From contig JAVYQP010000001.1 of NCBI GenBank assembly GCA_038731605.1, forward strand, positions 248,001 through 312,000: a DNA stretch of 64,000 nt, in the 5' to 3' direction. The notes under the pieces are model-generated. The model was not told where the DNA came from. It made no database searches and saw only the letters and a program-made list of their open reading frames with translations. The translations under genes and the position numbers were made by a program. Below, piece after piece: positions 52,427 to 60,424 of the stretch; within the stretch, counting starts at the first letter, position 1, and each line of letters starts with the position of its first letter. The DNA comes from WYZ-LMO2 sp038731605. GTDB lineage: Archaea > Halobacteriota > Archaeoglobi > Archaeoglobales > Archaeoglobaceae.

Positions 52427-52688
52427 CTTCCTCTACCTGTAGGCACTCCTTTAGCTTTGGATTTTGCACGAGCTTCTCTGGGTAGTATGTTTTGAAAATC
52501 TCCGAAATACCCTTGCAAAGCAACAAAACTGCCTTCTTGTGTTCAGATTTGCTTTTGTTTACTTGCACAGGGCTTATTCCAAGGTTTTCGTAGGCTTTAA
52601 AATGTCCGTTGGCGATCCCAGCATCTTCTAAAATCTTTTTTATGTGGAAAAGCACTAAGTGCAACACGAGCAGTTCCTCTTTCTGCAT
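52413..52688 (-). CDS. UPF0058 family protein
   Basis: The 91-residue helical protein starts MQKEELLVLHLVLFHIKK, the UPF0058 pattern, and has the SPVQVNKSKSEHKKAVLLLC motif. The family occurs in euryarchaea and may bind a metal; its role is not known. GGAG precedes ATG 52688. A TATA-like TTTTTATAG lies about 20 bases upstream on the minus strand. The end overlaps rimI by 14 bases. Confidence 0.82.
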   Translation of the reverse strand: MQKEELLVLHLVLFHIKKILEDAGIANGHFKAYENLGISPVQVNKSKSEHKKAVLLLCKGISEIFKTYYPEKLVQNPKLKECLQVEEVIAQ

Positions 52689-52791
52689 CACAACTCCATG
52701 AGGTTCTTTCTATAAAAAGTTTTCCCTCACTTCAAAAAAAGTTTTACATGTTTTATCCTTTTTATTTAAATTAAAAATTATTGTATACTCT

Positions 52792-52998
52792 TTAGCCCCC
52801 GGATATTACCCTGATCACAGTAACCTCTCCCTCTTCCGCAAACTCGTCCAAGGGCAACGGCGTTGAATCACGGACTAAGACTACGGTTTCGGGGTTTATT
52901 CCAAGGTTCTCGAGGATTTCGGTATACCTAAGCTTTTCTTTAAGCTCGATAATTTCTTCGCTCTTTTTGAAGCCCACGAACTTTATCTTGAGCTTCAT
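52792..52998 (-). CDS. Ubiquitin-like sulfur carrier/modifier (MoaD/ThiS/SAMP-like)
   Basis: The 68-residue protein has a beta-grasp outline (KLKIKFVGFKKSEEIIEL, YTEILENLGINPETVVLVRD) and ends in SGG, so a di-glycine tail can be adenylated by an E1-like enzyme. It may donate sulfur or be attached to proteins as a SAMP. Its start overlaps the TGA of the upstream small gene (ATGA), so the two are coupled. Confidence 0.8.
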   Translation of the reverse strand: MKLKIKFVGFKKSEEIIELKEKLRYTEILENLGINPETVVLVRDSTPLPLDEFAEEGEVTVIRVISGG

Positions 52999-53156
52999 TC
53001 CTCAGCAAGCACCTCTTTGGACACATCCTTTATGCTCCCCTTTGACTTCGTCTCTGCTAAGATCTCCTCCATCTTTTCCTCGAGCACCTTTTCATCTTTG
53101 CTGAGGACTTTCTTTAACCCCTTCTTTCTGAACTTCCGCCAATCGAATCTCCTCAT
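52995..53156 (-). CDS. Small basic/acidic protein upstream of the ubiquitin-like gene
   Basis: A 53-residue frame, too short for most gene finders: it begins with FDWRKFRKKGLKK, a basic segment, and goes on with a charged helix (EKVLEEKMEEILAETKSKG) and an acidic end. It overlaps the ubiquitin-like gene by four bases. That coupling, a clear ATG and good coding composition make it a likely real gene. No family was recognised. Confidence 0.6.
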   Translation of the reverse strand: MRRFDWRKFRKKGLKKVLSKDEKVLEEKMEEILAETKSKGSIKDVSKEVLAEE

Positions 53157-53214
53157 AAAATCCCCAACACTACTTTGTCATAGGAATAGAAAAATCTTTT
53201 GCTCAAATCTGTAA

Positions 53215-53409
53215 TTACTCTATCTCCCCCTTCATTCTCTCGAGTCTCTTCCTGATCTGCGCGAGCTCCTCTTTCGTGACCGAAACTCTCGTGCCCACTT
53301 CTCTTAGCTCCTTGTTTAGTGCCCTTATCTTTCTTAGCTGGACTAAGTTTAGCATTACACTGACGATTAGGAGAGCAAAAAGCGCCAACTCCAGTATTTG
53401 CTCCATCAT
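53215..53409 (-). CDS. Small membrane coiled-coil protein next to MinD
   Basis: The 64-residue protein has one membrane helix (about 3-25, ILELALFALLIVSVMLNLV) followed by a charged coil of about 35 residues (LRKIRALNKELREV and EELAQIRKRLERMKG). Its start overlaps the minD stop by four bases, so it is translationally coupled and may be a membrane partner of MinD. No family was recognised. Confidence 0.65.
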   Translation of the reverse strand: MMEQILELALFALLIVSVMLNLVQLRKIRALNKELREVGTRVSVTKEELAQIRKRLERMKGEIE

Positions 53410-54191
53410 CTCCTCCTCCTGAAAACCTTGAGCATTTTTTCAAGAACGCTCTCCTTCTTAACTTGCGCAACCGCAACCTCCTTCTTCTTCCCAGCAATAG
53501 CCATTGCGAGGTCTTTTATCGCAATCGATGCGGGAGAATTTGGAGCACTTAAAACCACGGGTTTACCGAACGCTGCAGACTTTCGGACTTCCGGGTCTTC
53601 GGGAATTGTCGCAATCACCTTTGCTTCGAGTATGGCTTCTATCTCCGACTTAGCCATGTCGATTCCCCAGCCCGTCATCCTGTTTATAACGACCCCGAGC
53701 GTCTTTGTTCCGAGCCTTTCTGCCACGATCTTCGTCTTTAGACCATCTGTAATCGAAGCGATCTCGGGATTCACAACGAGGAGAAGTTCCTGAGCTGCGG
53801 CGATTGCTATAACTGCACTTCTCTCGAGCCCCGCAGGTGCGTCGAGGATCAGAATATCCGTTCCACCAACAATCCTCGTGAGAACCTCCTCGAGTTTTTC
53901 GGGATTTGCCTTTCGTAACCCTTCGAGGCTAACCCCAGCGGGAATGACCTTCACACCTCCCGGACCAACGTAAATCGCCTCCTCAATCTTTGCCTCACCA
54001 GCGAGAACGTTCTGCAAAGTGATAGGCAAACCTTCCATCCCGAGGATCAGCTCGAGATTTGCCATCGTGATATCAGCGTCGACGATCGTGACATCGTAGC
54101 CAAGCTGTGTTAGCGCTATTCCAAGATTGGCGGTTATCGTAGTCTTTCCAGTTCCACCCTTTCCCGAAGCAACGGTTATAGTCCTCGCCAT
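53406..54191 (-). CDS. minD: Septum-site/cell-positioning ATPase MinD
   Basis: The 261-residue deviant Walker ATPase has KGGTGKT (11-17), the DADITMANLE segment, and the LDAPAGLE motif. The C-terminus VLEKMLKVFRRRR forms an amphipathic membrane-targeting helix. In archaea MinD paralogues position chemosensory arrays or other complexes rather than just the division site. TATA GCTTAAATAG lies at about 54223-54232 on the minus strand, and the ribosome site AGGGGGG precedes ATG 54191. Confidence 0.92.
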   Translation of the reverse strand: MARTITVASGKGGTGKTTITANLGIALTQLGYDVTIVDADITMANLELILGMEGLPITLQNVLAGEAKIEEAIYVGPGGVKVIPAGVSLEGLRKANPEKLEEVLTRIVGGTDILILDAPAGLERSAVIAIAAAQELLLVVNPEIASITDGLKTKIVAERLGTKTLGVVINRMTGWGIDMAKSEIEAILEAKVIATIPEDPEVRKSAAFGKPVVLSAPNSPASIAIKDLAMAIAGKKKEVAVAQVKKESVLEKMLKVFRRRR

Positions 54192-54268
54192 CTAAACCCC
54201 CCTAATCATTATTATCACTTCAACTATTTAAGCATTTTCCATCATGTCAATCAAAAAAAGAGATATCG

Positions 54269-54279
54269 TTATATATACC
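54269..54279 (+). promoter_or_regulatory. TATA box of the fwdDBAC operon
   Basis: TTATATATACC stands 35-45 bases before the fwdD ATG and would start transcription near 54300. GGTGGTG just before the ATG can serve as ribosome site. The four fwd genes are separated by zero to four bases, so one promoter probably serves them all. Confidence 0.55.
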
Positions 54280-54313
54280 TTAGCATAAGAGCAATCGATA
54301 GTTTGGTGGTGTT

Positions 54314-54682
54314 ATGGTAGTGGTCGAGCTTATAACTGGTAGAACTCTTGATCAGGGAGCGACAGTTGAAGAGAAATTAAGCGAGGAGTATTTTAATGCT
54401 GTGAATTACATCGAACTCAGCGAGGAAGACTTCAAACAATTGGCGCTGAAAGAAGGAGACAGAGTCAAAGTTGTCACGGATTTCGGGGAAGTTGTGGTTT
54501 TTGCAAAGAAATCCGACTTGCCAAAGGGGATTGCTTTCATTCCCATGGGTCCATATGCGAACGCTGTAATCGACCCCGCAACCGACGGCACGGGAATGCC
54601 CCAGTTCAAGGGGATAAAGGCGAAGGTAGAGAGAACAGAAGAGAAGGTTAAAACAATTAAAGAACTGCTGGAGGCGATCTAA
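54314..54682 (+). CDS. fwdD: Formylmethanofuran dehydrogenase subunit D
   Basis: The 122-residue protein is the molybdopterin-dinucleotide-binding beta-barrel domain: VELITGRTLDQGATVEEKLS at the start and GIAFIPMGPYANAVIDPATDGTGMPQFK, where GPYAN is the pterin-binding loop. It completes the catalytic subunit FwdB. Together with FwdA it fixes CO2 on methanofuran, or oxidises formyl-methanofuran in the reverse direction. It is first in the operon; one base precedes the fwdB start. Confidence 0.93.
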   Translation: MVVVELITGRTLDQGATVEEKLSEEYFNAVNYIELSEEDFKQLALKEGDRVKVVTDFGEVVVFAKKSDLPKGIAFIPMGPYANAVIDPATDGTGMPQFKGIKAKVERTEEKVKTIKELLEAI

Positions 54683-55939
54683 ATGCAAGATATAATTTGC
54701 ACATTCTGCGGTAGTGTTTGCGATGACGGCGAATACGATTTGGAGAAAAGAAAGGTAAAGAAGTTCTGCAAGCTCGGAAGTAGCAAGTTCGCAGAGAAAG
54801 AGAGGATAAAGGCTCCAATGATCGATGGGAAGGAAGTAAGCTATGAGGAGGCGATTGAAAAAGCTGTTGAGATCCTTGTTAATGCGAAGAAACCATTGCT
54901 ATACGGCTGGGCTTCGACTGCGAACGAAGCCATAAGGGTTGGTGTGATCTTAGCGGAGAAGCTCGGGGGAATTTACGATCAGTGCGCAAGCGTCTGTCAT
55001 GCGCCGGGAACATTGGCTGTGATCGAAGAGGGTCTGCCGGGAGCGACACTTGGCTCAATAAAGAATCGTGCGGACGTTGTTGTTTTCTGGGGAGCAAATC
55101 CGATGGAAGCGCACCCAAGGCATGGGACGAGGTATTCGATCTCAGCCAAGGGTCTTTTGGTGAAGGATAGAAAGCAGAGAAAAGTTATAGTCGTCGATGT
55201 TCGCCCAACAAAGACTGCTAAGATGGCTGATATGTTCGTTCAAATAAAGCCGGGCTACGATTACGCAGTAATCTCAGCCCTGAGGGCGATAATAAGTGGG
55301 AACGCAGATGTTGTGCCGAACGAAGTTGGGGGAGTTCCGAAGGAGAAGCTCTTAGAGCTTGCGGAGATCATGAAAAAGGCGAAGTATGGCGCAGTTCTCT
55401 ATGGCTTGGGGGTTACGCAGTCGAGGGGAAGGGATAGAAACGTAGAGAATGCGATAAAACTCATCCAATTGCTCAACAGAACGACCAGATGGGTAATTTG
55501 GCCGATGCGTGGGCATTACAACGTCGTTGGCGCAGGAGAGGTTCCCGCCTGGGAAGTCGGTTATCAGTATGCGATCGACTTCAGCAGAGGATACGCAAGG
55601 TTCTCACCCGCAGAATTTAGTGCTGTAGAAGTTCTACTCAGAAAGGATTGCGATGCTGCGCTCATAGTCGCTTCGGATCCAGTTGCGCATTTCCCGAAGA
55701 TGGCGGTGAGGCATTTGAAGCAAATCCCTGTGATTCAGATCGACCCTTATCCAAACATGACAACGCTCATCGCAAAGGTCGTAATTCCGTCTGCGGTCTA
55801 TGGAATTGAAGCAGAAGGCACTGCTTACAGAATGGACTGCATACCGCTGAGGGTGAAGAAAATACTCGAAACTAACTACTGGACCGACGAAAAGATCCTT
55901 GAGGAGATCCTCAAGAGGGTTGAAAAGCTGAAGGGGTGA
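54683..55939 (+). CDS. fwdB: Formylmethanofuran dehydrogenase subunit B (W/Mo catalytic)
   Basis: The 418-residue catalytic subunit has a [4Fe-4S] ligand set near its start (C6, C9, C13, C29) and the tungsten or molybdenum site ASVCHAPG with Cys105 as metal ligand; there is no selenocysteine. GANPMEAHPRHGTRYS and VVIPSAVYGIEAEGTAYR bind the pyranopterins. It reduces CO2 to formate inside the complex. It is flanked by fwdD and fwdA. Confidence 0.95.
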   Translation: MQDIICTFCGSVCDDGEYDLEKRKVKKFCKLGSSKFAEKERIKAPMIDGKEVSYEEAIEKAVEILVNAKKPLLYGWASTANEAIRVGVILAEKLGGIYDQCASVCHAPGTLAVIEEGLPGATLGSIKNRADVVVFWGANPMEAHPRHGTRYSISAKGLLVKDRKQRKVIVVDVRPTKTAKMADMFVQIKPGYDYAVISALRAIISGNADVVPNEVGGVPKEKLLELAEIMKKAKYGAVLYGLGVTQSRGRDRNVENAIKLIQLLNRTTRWVIWPMRGHYNVVGAGEVPAWEVGYQYAIDFSRGYARFSPAEFSAVEVLLRKDCDAALIVASDPVAHFPKMAVRHLKQIPVIQIDPYPNMTTLIAKVVIPSAVYGIEAEGTAYRMDCIPLRVKKILETNYWTDEKILEEILKRVEKLKG

Positions 55940-55943
55940 AAAA

Positions 55944-57623
55944 ATGCTCTGGATAAAGAATGGGATTGTTGTAGATCCAAAGAACAAGATCAACGCAGAG
56001 AAGATGGACATCTTTGTAAAGAACGGCAAGATCGTCGCTGAAAGCGATGTGAAGAAGGAAGACTGCAAGGTAATCGACGCAAGCGGGAAGCTTGTCGTCG
56101 CTGGTGGCGTTGACATGCATGCGCACATCGCTGGTAGCAAGATCAACACGGGCAGAACGATGCGCCCCGAAGAGATGAGGGTTGTTAGAAACATCGCAGG
56201 GAAGTTCAGAGCGACTTTGGGAAGAGTTTTGCTCACAGCTCCAGCGATTGGCTACGAATACGCAAAAATGGGTTACACAACGAGCTTTGAAGCTGCACAG
56301 CCACCTATCGGTGCTTTGCATACGCATGAAGAGCTTGACTCAATTCCGATGATCGACAAAGGGGCGTTGCCAGTCTTTGGGAACTGGCATCTCGTATTCA
56401 AGTGCATCGAGGAGAAGAACTTGGAGAAGCTGAAGGCTTTGATCGCTTGGGCAATAGAGAGAAGCAAGGGATTCGGTGTGAAAGTTGTGAACCCTGGGGG
56501 CGTTGAAGCGTGGATGTATGGAGGTAACGTGAAGGGCTTGGATGATCAAGTTCCCGGTTTCAGTGTGACTCCAAGAGAAATAATAACTTGGCTCCTCAGG
56601 GCTAACGAAGAACTTGGACTACCGCATTCCATTCATCTACACTGCAACAACTTGGGCGTTCCGGGGAACTATCAAACAACGATTGAGTCGATAAAGCTCG
56701 CAAAAGGTCTTAACAATCCAAAAAGGCAAGTTCTTCACGTTACTCACGTGCAGTTCAACGCCTACGCTGGTAGCAGTTGGAGAGACGCTGCAAGCGGTGC
56801 GGCGGAGATTGCAAAGGTTGTGAACTCGATGGACAACGTCACAATTGACATGGGCGCAGCAATCTTTGGTCATGCAACAGCGATGACAGGCGATGCACCG
56901 TTCCAGTTCTCCCTGCACAAGCTCATCGGTGCAAGATGGAGCAACAAGGACACCGAAGTCGAGACTGGCGCTGGAATCGTGCCGATTGGCTACTTACCGA
57001 GCAACCCTGTGCACAGCTTGCAGTGGGCTATTGGTTTAGAGCTTGGATTGCTCGTTGACAGCGATAAAGTCGTGCTCACGACTGATTACCCCAATGGTGG
57101 TCCGTTCACCGAGTATCCGTATGTGATGGCGATGTTGATGAGCAAGAAGATGCGTGAGGGCGAGCTTAAGAAAGTGCACCAATACGTGCAGAAGGCAACG
57201 AATTTGCCGAGCATCGACACTGAGAAAACGCTATACGAAGTCATCCACATGACGAGAAGTTTGCCAGCAAGAGTCCTTGGGCTCGAGAACAAAGGTCACC
57301 TCGGCGTTGGTGCGGATGCGGACATTGCGATCTACAACCTAAACCCACTTGAAACGGATTTCAGCAACGAGTTCGAGAAAGTCTACAAGAGCTTCAAAGT
57401 CGCAGAGTATACGATCAAGGGCGGAGAGATAATTGCAAAGAACGGCGAGCTCGTAAAGGAAGTCTTAGGAAAGACCTTCTGGGTCGATGCAAGGAAGAAA
57501 GTAGACCTCGAAGCAGTTATGCCCAACATAAAGAACTACTTCAACTACTACAGCGTCCAGCTCGGCAACTACGGCGTTGAGGAGCGCTGGCTTAAGAATC
57601 CTTCGAGGATCGAGGTGGTTTAA
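55944..57623 (+). CDS. fwdA: Formylmethanofuran dehydrogenase subunit A (amidohydrolase)
   Basis: The 559-residue subunit is an amidohydrolase barrel that condenses formate with methanofuran. GGVDMHAHIAGSKINTGR holds the first metal-binding His pair, and VNPGGVEAW, HLHCNN and HVTHVQFNAY hold further ligands, with Asp in TTDYPNGGP. The N-terminal strand and C-terminal PNIKNYF segments are family-like. It is separated by four bases from fwdB, and the next gene starts directly after it. Confidence 0.96.
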   Translation: MLWIKNGIVVDPKNKINAEKMDIFVKNGKIVAESDVKKEDCKVIDASGKLVVAGGVDMHAHIAGSKINTGRTMRPEEMRVVRNIAGKFRATLGRVLLTAPAIGYEYAKMGYTTSFEAAQPPIGALHTHEELDSIPMIDKGALPVFGNWHLVFKCIEEKNLEKLKALIAWAIERSKGFGVKVVNPGGVEAWMYGGNVKGLDDQVPGFSVTPREIITWLLRANEELGLPHSIHLHCNNLGVPGNYQTTIESIKLAKGLNNPKRQVLHVTHVQFNAYAGSSWRDAASGAAEIAKVVNSMDNVTIDMGAAIFGHATAMTGDAPFQFSLHKLIGARWSNKDTEVETGAGIVPIGYLPSNPVHSLQWAIGLELGLLVDSDKVVLTTDYPNGGPFTEYPYVMAMLMSKKMREGELKKVHQYVQKATNLPSIDTEKTLYEVIHMTRSLPARVLGLENKGHLGVGADADIAIYNLNPLETDFSNEFEKVYKSFKVAEYTIKGGEIIAKNGELVKEVLGKTFWVDARKKVDLEAVMPNIKNYFNYYSVQLGNYGVEERWLKNPSRIEVV

Positions 57624-58328
57624 ATGCTCATAATAAAGCCTAAGAAAGAATTCGAAGTTTGCGTCGAAGCAGAGCTAACGCCTGAGCTTGCGACGAAAAG
57701 CGTCGAAGAGGTTAGGAAGTTCAAGGTTTACTACGGGAACAGAGTCGTGGAGCTCGGAGAACTCTTTGAGGTCGTGAAAGAGGGCGAGGATAAGAAACTC
57801 GTCCTCGATGGCGACTTCAGCAGGGTGAAGTGGATCGGAACGAGAATGGTCGATGGAGAAATCGTGGTCAAGGGGAGCGTTGGAGCAAACTGCGGAGCAT
57901 TCATGCGTGGCGGAAAGATAGTGATCGAGGGGAACGCAGACGACTGGCTTGGCATCGAGATGGCTGGTGGAGAAATCATTGTCAAGGGCAACGCAAGGAA
58001 CCTCGTGGGTTGCGCTTACTACGGCGATGCGGTTGGAATGACCGGTGGCAGAATAGTGATCGAAGGGAACGCTGGAAATTACATCGGGGAGAAGATGAAC
58101 GGTGGCGAGATCGTGATCAAGGGCAACGCTGGCGACTTCGTTGGCACCGAGATGCGTTCTGGTGTCATCGAGATCCACGGCTCCTGCGGTTTCGTCGGCG
58201 GGGACATGCGTGGCGGGGAGATAAGGATAAAGGGTAGCTTTGAATTGCTACCGACTTTCAGAAAGACCGAGAAGGGCTGGGTTGGGGACGTGAACGTCAA
58301 AGGAGAAGGAGTTATAAAAACCTTTTAA
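57624..58328 (+). CDS. fwdC: Formylmethanofuran dehydrogenase subunit C
   Basis: The 234-residue protein has a beta-helix with at least six repeats of the type GGEIVIKGNAG followed by G-X-M (for example MAGGEIIVKGNARNLVG and MNGGEIVIKGNAGDFVG), related to the glutamate synthase alpha-subunit C-terminal domain. It links subunits A and B in the complex. The ATG follows the fwdA stop directly. Genes for the polyferredoxin subunits F, G and E are not in this operon. Confidence 0.95.
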   Translation: MLIIKPKKEFEVCVEAELTPELATKSVEEVRKFKVYYGNRVVELGELFEVVKEGEDKKLVLDGDFSRVKWIGTRMVDGEIVVKGSVGANCGAFMRGGKIVIEGNADDWLGIEMAGGEIIVKGNARNLVGCAYYGDAVGMTGGRIVIEGNAGNYIGEKMNGGEIVIKGNAGDFVGTEMRSGVIEIHGSCGFVGGDMRGGEIRIKGSFELLPTFRKTEKGWVGDVNVKGEGVIKTF

Positions 58329-58367
58329 TTTTCCCTTTTTACATCTCGTCATTCTTTGGGTGAAGAA

Positions 58368-58796
58368 TTGAGGCTTTGGTCTTTGCATCCGAAAATTCTC
58401 GACTCAAAGGGACTTGTTGCGCTTTGGAGAGAAGCTCTGCTTGCAAGGAAGGTTCTCGAGGGAAAGACGGAGGGTTATAGAAATCACCCCCAGCTTTGGA
58501 GGTTTAAGAATTATACTAAGCCCGTAGTTGCGATAAACTCGTACCTTTACTTTGTTTTTCTTGAAGCAAACAAGAGAGGTTTTAAGTTCAGCAATAGGAT
58601 CTACGAGCTTGAAATCTTGGAGAGAATCATTCCAGTCACCACTGGACAGCTCGAATTCGAGCTAAGGCATCTGATCTCGAAGCTGAAGAAAAGAGATCCA
58701 GAGCATTTAAAAAAGCTTGGCACTGAAATCGAGACAAATCCGATTTTTTACGTAATTGATGGCGATATAGAGCCTTGGGAGAAGTCAAAGACCTAA
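58368..58796 (+). CDS. Pyrimidine-dimer DNA glycosylase-family protein
   Basis: The 142-residue protein begins LRLWSLHPKILDSKGLVALWREALLARKVL and has GYRNHPQLWRF, the pattern of the pyrimidine-dimer DNA glycosylase/endonuclease V-type (Pyr_excise) family, proposed to excise UV-damaged bases. The preferred start is TTG 58368, behind GGGTGA; a TTG at 58356 adds four residues. A decayed nuclease-like gene follows in the same frame after its stop codon. Confidence 0.8.
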   Translation: MRLWSLHPKILDSKGLVALWREALLARKVLEGKTEGYRNHPQLWRFKNYTKPVVAINSYLYFVFLEANKRGFKFSNRIYELEILERIIPVTTGQLEFELRHLISKLKKRDPEHLKKLGTEIETNPIFYVIDGDIEPWEKSKT

Positions 58797-59531
58797 AGTT
58801 ACTTAGAGTCATTTCTCAAGGAATATCTAAGAGAAAAACCAGAAGGAGCACACTATTCCGAGATTATAGATTTCCTCAAAGAGCGACTGCGGGAGGTTCC
58901 GGAAAATACTCTACACGGTTCAGTTTGGGAATTTAGGCAGAGAATAGTGAGGGGTATTGAAAAAGAGGTAATTATACCAGAAAGAGGGTTATACATCCTC
59001 GCGAACTGGATGCGAGCGAATCACAGCCCAGAGAGGAAACAAAAATAAAAGAGGAAGATTTTTATGAGAAATTTGCAGATTACCTTGTGAACGAGTTGGA
59101 AGAGTGCACAAAGGCAATTCCGTTAGGCGGAGACAAGGTTAAAGATAAGTGGGGGACTCCAGACGTTTTAGGAGTCTATAAATTCTCTGAAGCCGATCCG
59201 ATCAAAACCACCGTTGGAAATTGTGAGCGCCGAAATAAAAACCGACACTACTCAACTGATCACAGCCTTTGGTCAGGTTTGCGCTTATAAGATATTTAGT
59301 CACAAGGTTTATTTAGTTGTGCCAAAGCAAGCTGAAGAAAGAGACATAGGTAGACTCGAGTCTCTCTGCATGAGGTTCGGGATCGGTCTAATCCTCTTTG
59401 ATAGAGATAATCCTGAGAGTCCTGATTTTAGGATAATGACGAGGGCTATGAAGAGCGAACCAGATTACTTTTACGTTAACCAATACATAAAGAGACTTTC
59501 GGAGAGGGAAATTGGAGACTTGTTGGGCTGA
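58797..59531 (+). pseudogene. Frameshifted PD-(D/E)XK nuclease-like gene
   Basis: Three coding-like segments lie in order. Frame A, from about 58803, contains LKEYLREKPEGAHYSEII, a winged-helix-like start. Frame B, from about 58994 to 59210, contains EEDFYEKFADYLVNELEE and DKWGTPDVLGVYKF. Back in frame A, from about 59211 to 59531, EIVSAEIKTDTTQLITAFGQ and YKIFSHKVYLVVPKQ follow. Joined, they give a PD-(D/E)XK layout (TPDV, then EIK). No start codon was found, frame A carries a stop at 59046-59048, and two compensating frameshifts are needed. It is either a pseudogene or a sequencing problem. Confidence 0.75.
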
Positions 59532-59580
59532 AAATTGAGTAAGAAGTTTTAGAAAGTTTGAAAAGCTACTAAGGATCATT

Positions 59581-60339
59581 TTAAGACTCTTTCGTTCGAA
59601 TAGCTAACTGGCAGAGGAGTTTAAGAACCTTTAGCCCATCGCTTGTGAGCATGTATTTTCCCAGTCTCCCCTCTTGAGCAACGTAACCGGATTTGATGAG
59701 CGTGCGAAGATGAAACTGGAGATGCCCGCCCCTGATAGACGTGATGCGCTCCAATTCGGCGTAGCTCTTCTTACCCTTAGCCAAGGCTTTAAGGATTCGA
59801 ACTCTGAGGGGGTTTGAAACCGAGGAGAGCTTTTCTGCAACGTCTTCACTAAGTTGCGAGATATCTAAATCCTGAATTAGCTCTTTTCTCAAACTTACCG
59901 CTTGTCTCTCTACTAAGGATTCTCCAAGAATTTTCTCGACACTTTTAAGCATGTCCAATGCGTTCTTCATACAAGCGTCATCCTTACAAACCTCTTTGTA
60001 TCTCCCCGCAGACTCGAGCTGTGCCTTTACCTCTTTCAACCCCTCTTCAACGTTTTTCGCTATTGCTTGTAGAATTCTGAAGGAGACCTTCTCCACTTTC
60101 CTCGTGCAAACATCCTTTAAATTGCAGACTTCTTGCCTTTCTGACTTGAACTTCTCAAGCCCTTCGCTTATCTCAGCTGTGACGTTGTATAAGAGCTCTT
60201 TTTCGCTTTTTTCCACGCTTATTGCTTCGAGAACTGCGTTTAACCGCAGAACCGAGTCTTGAAGGGTGTTCACAGTCTTAAGTATTTCATCGAGCTTTTT
60301 CGCTATCTCTTCGATCTTGTATTCGATCAAGCTCTTCAT
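59581..60339 (-). CDS. HTH regulator with long coiled-coil N-terminus
   Basis: The protein of about 252 residues has a coiled-coil N-terminal region (about 1-165, with paired cysteines in EVCNLKDVCTRK and EVCKDDACMK) and a C-terminal ArsR-type winged helix (about 175-250, NPLRVRILKALAKGKKSYAELERI and GGHLQFHLRTLIKSGYV). The cysteines may bind an iron-sulfur cluster or metal. TTTATATA lies about 26 bases upstream on the minus strand, so ATG 60339 is probably the leaderless start. It is divergent from the HTH-ferredoxin gene, with an inverted repeat between. Confidence 0.78.
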   Translation of the reverse strand: MKSLIEYKIEEIAKKLDEILKTVNTLQDSVLRLNAVLEAISVEKSEKELLYNVTAEISEGLEKFKSERQEVCNLKDVCTRKVEKVSFRILQAIAKNVEEGLKEVKAQLESAGRYKEVCKDDACMKNALDMLKSVEKILGESLVERQAVSLRKELIQDLDISQLSEDVAEKLSSVSNPLRVRILKALAKGKKSYAELERITSIRGGHLQFHLRTLIKSGYVAQEGRLGKYMLTSDGLKVLKLLCQLAIRTKES

Positions 60340-60396
60340 ACACAAAGTTTGCTCCACTATATAAAACTATAGCGAATGCGACAAATCTATATACAA

Positions 60397-60411
60397 GAAA
60401 ATCGAATTTTC
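60397..60411. promoter_or_regulatory. Inverted repeat between the divergent regulator and ferredoxin genes
   Basis: GAAAAT and ATTTTC are six-base arms around a CGA spacer. It lies just after the likely TATA box CTATATAC (about 60387-60394) of the plus-strand gene and before its ATG at 60425, a position where a bound repressor would block transcription. The neighbouring ArsR-like regulator is the obvious candidate. This is inference. Confidence 0.45.
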
Positions 60412-60424
60412 TGCGGTGAGAAAA

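Noticed and set aside
2978..54227. A 15-base match ATAGTTGAAGTGATA in the promoters of PAN (plus strand) and minD (minus strand)
   Set aside because: In 64 kb on both strands a few 15-base matches are expected by chance, and the distances to the TATA boxes and starts differ.
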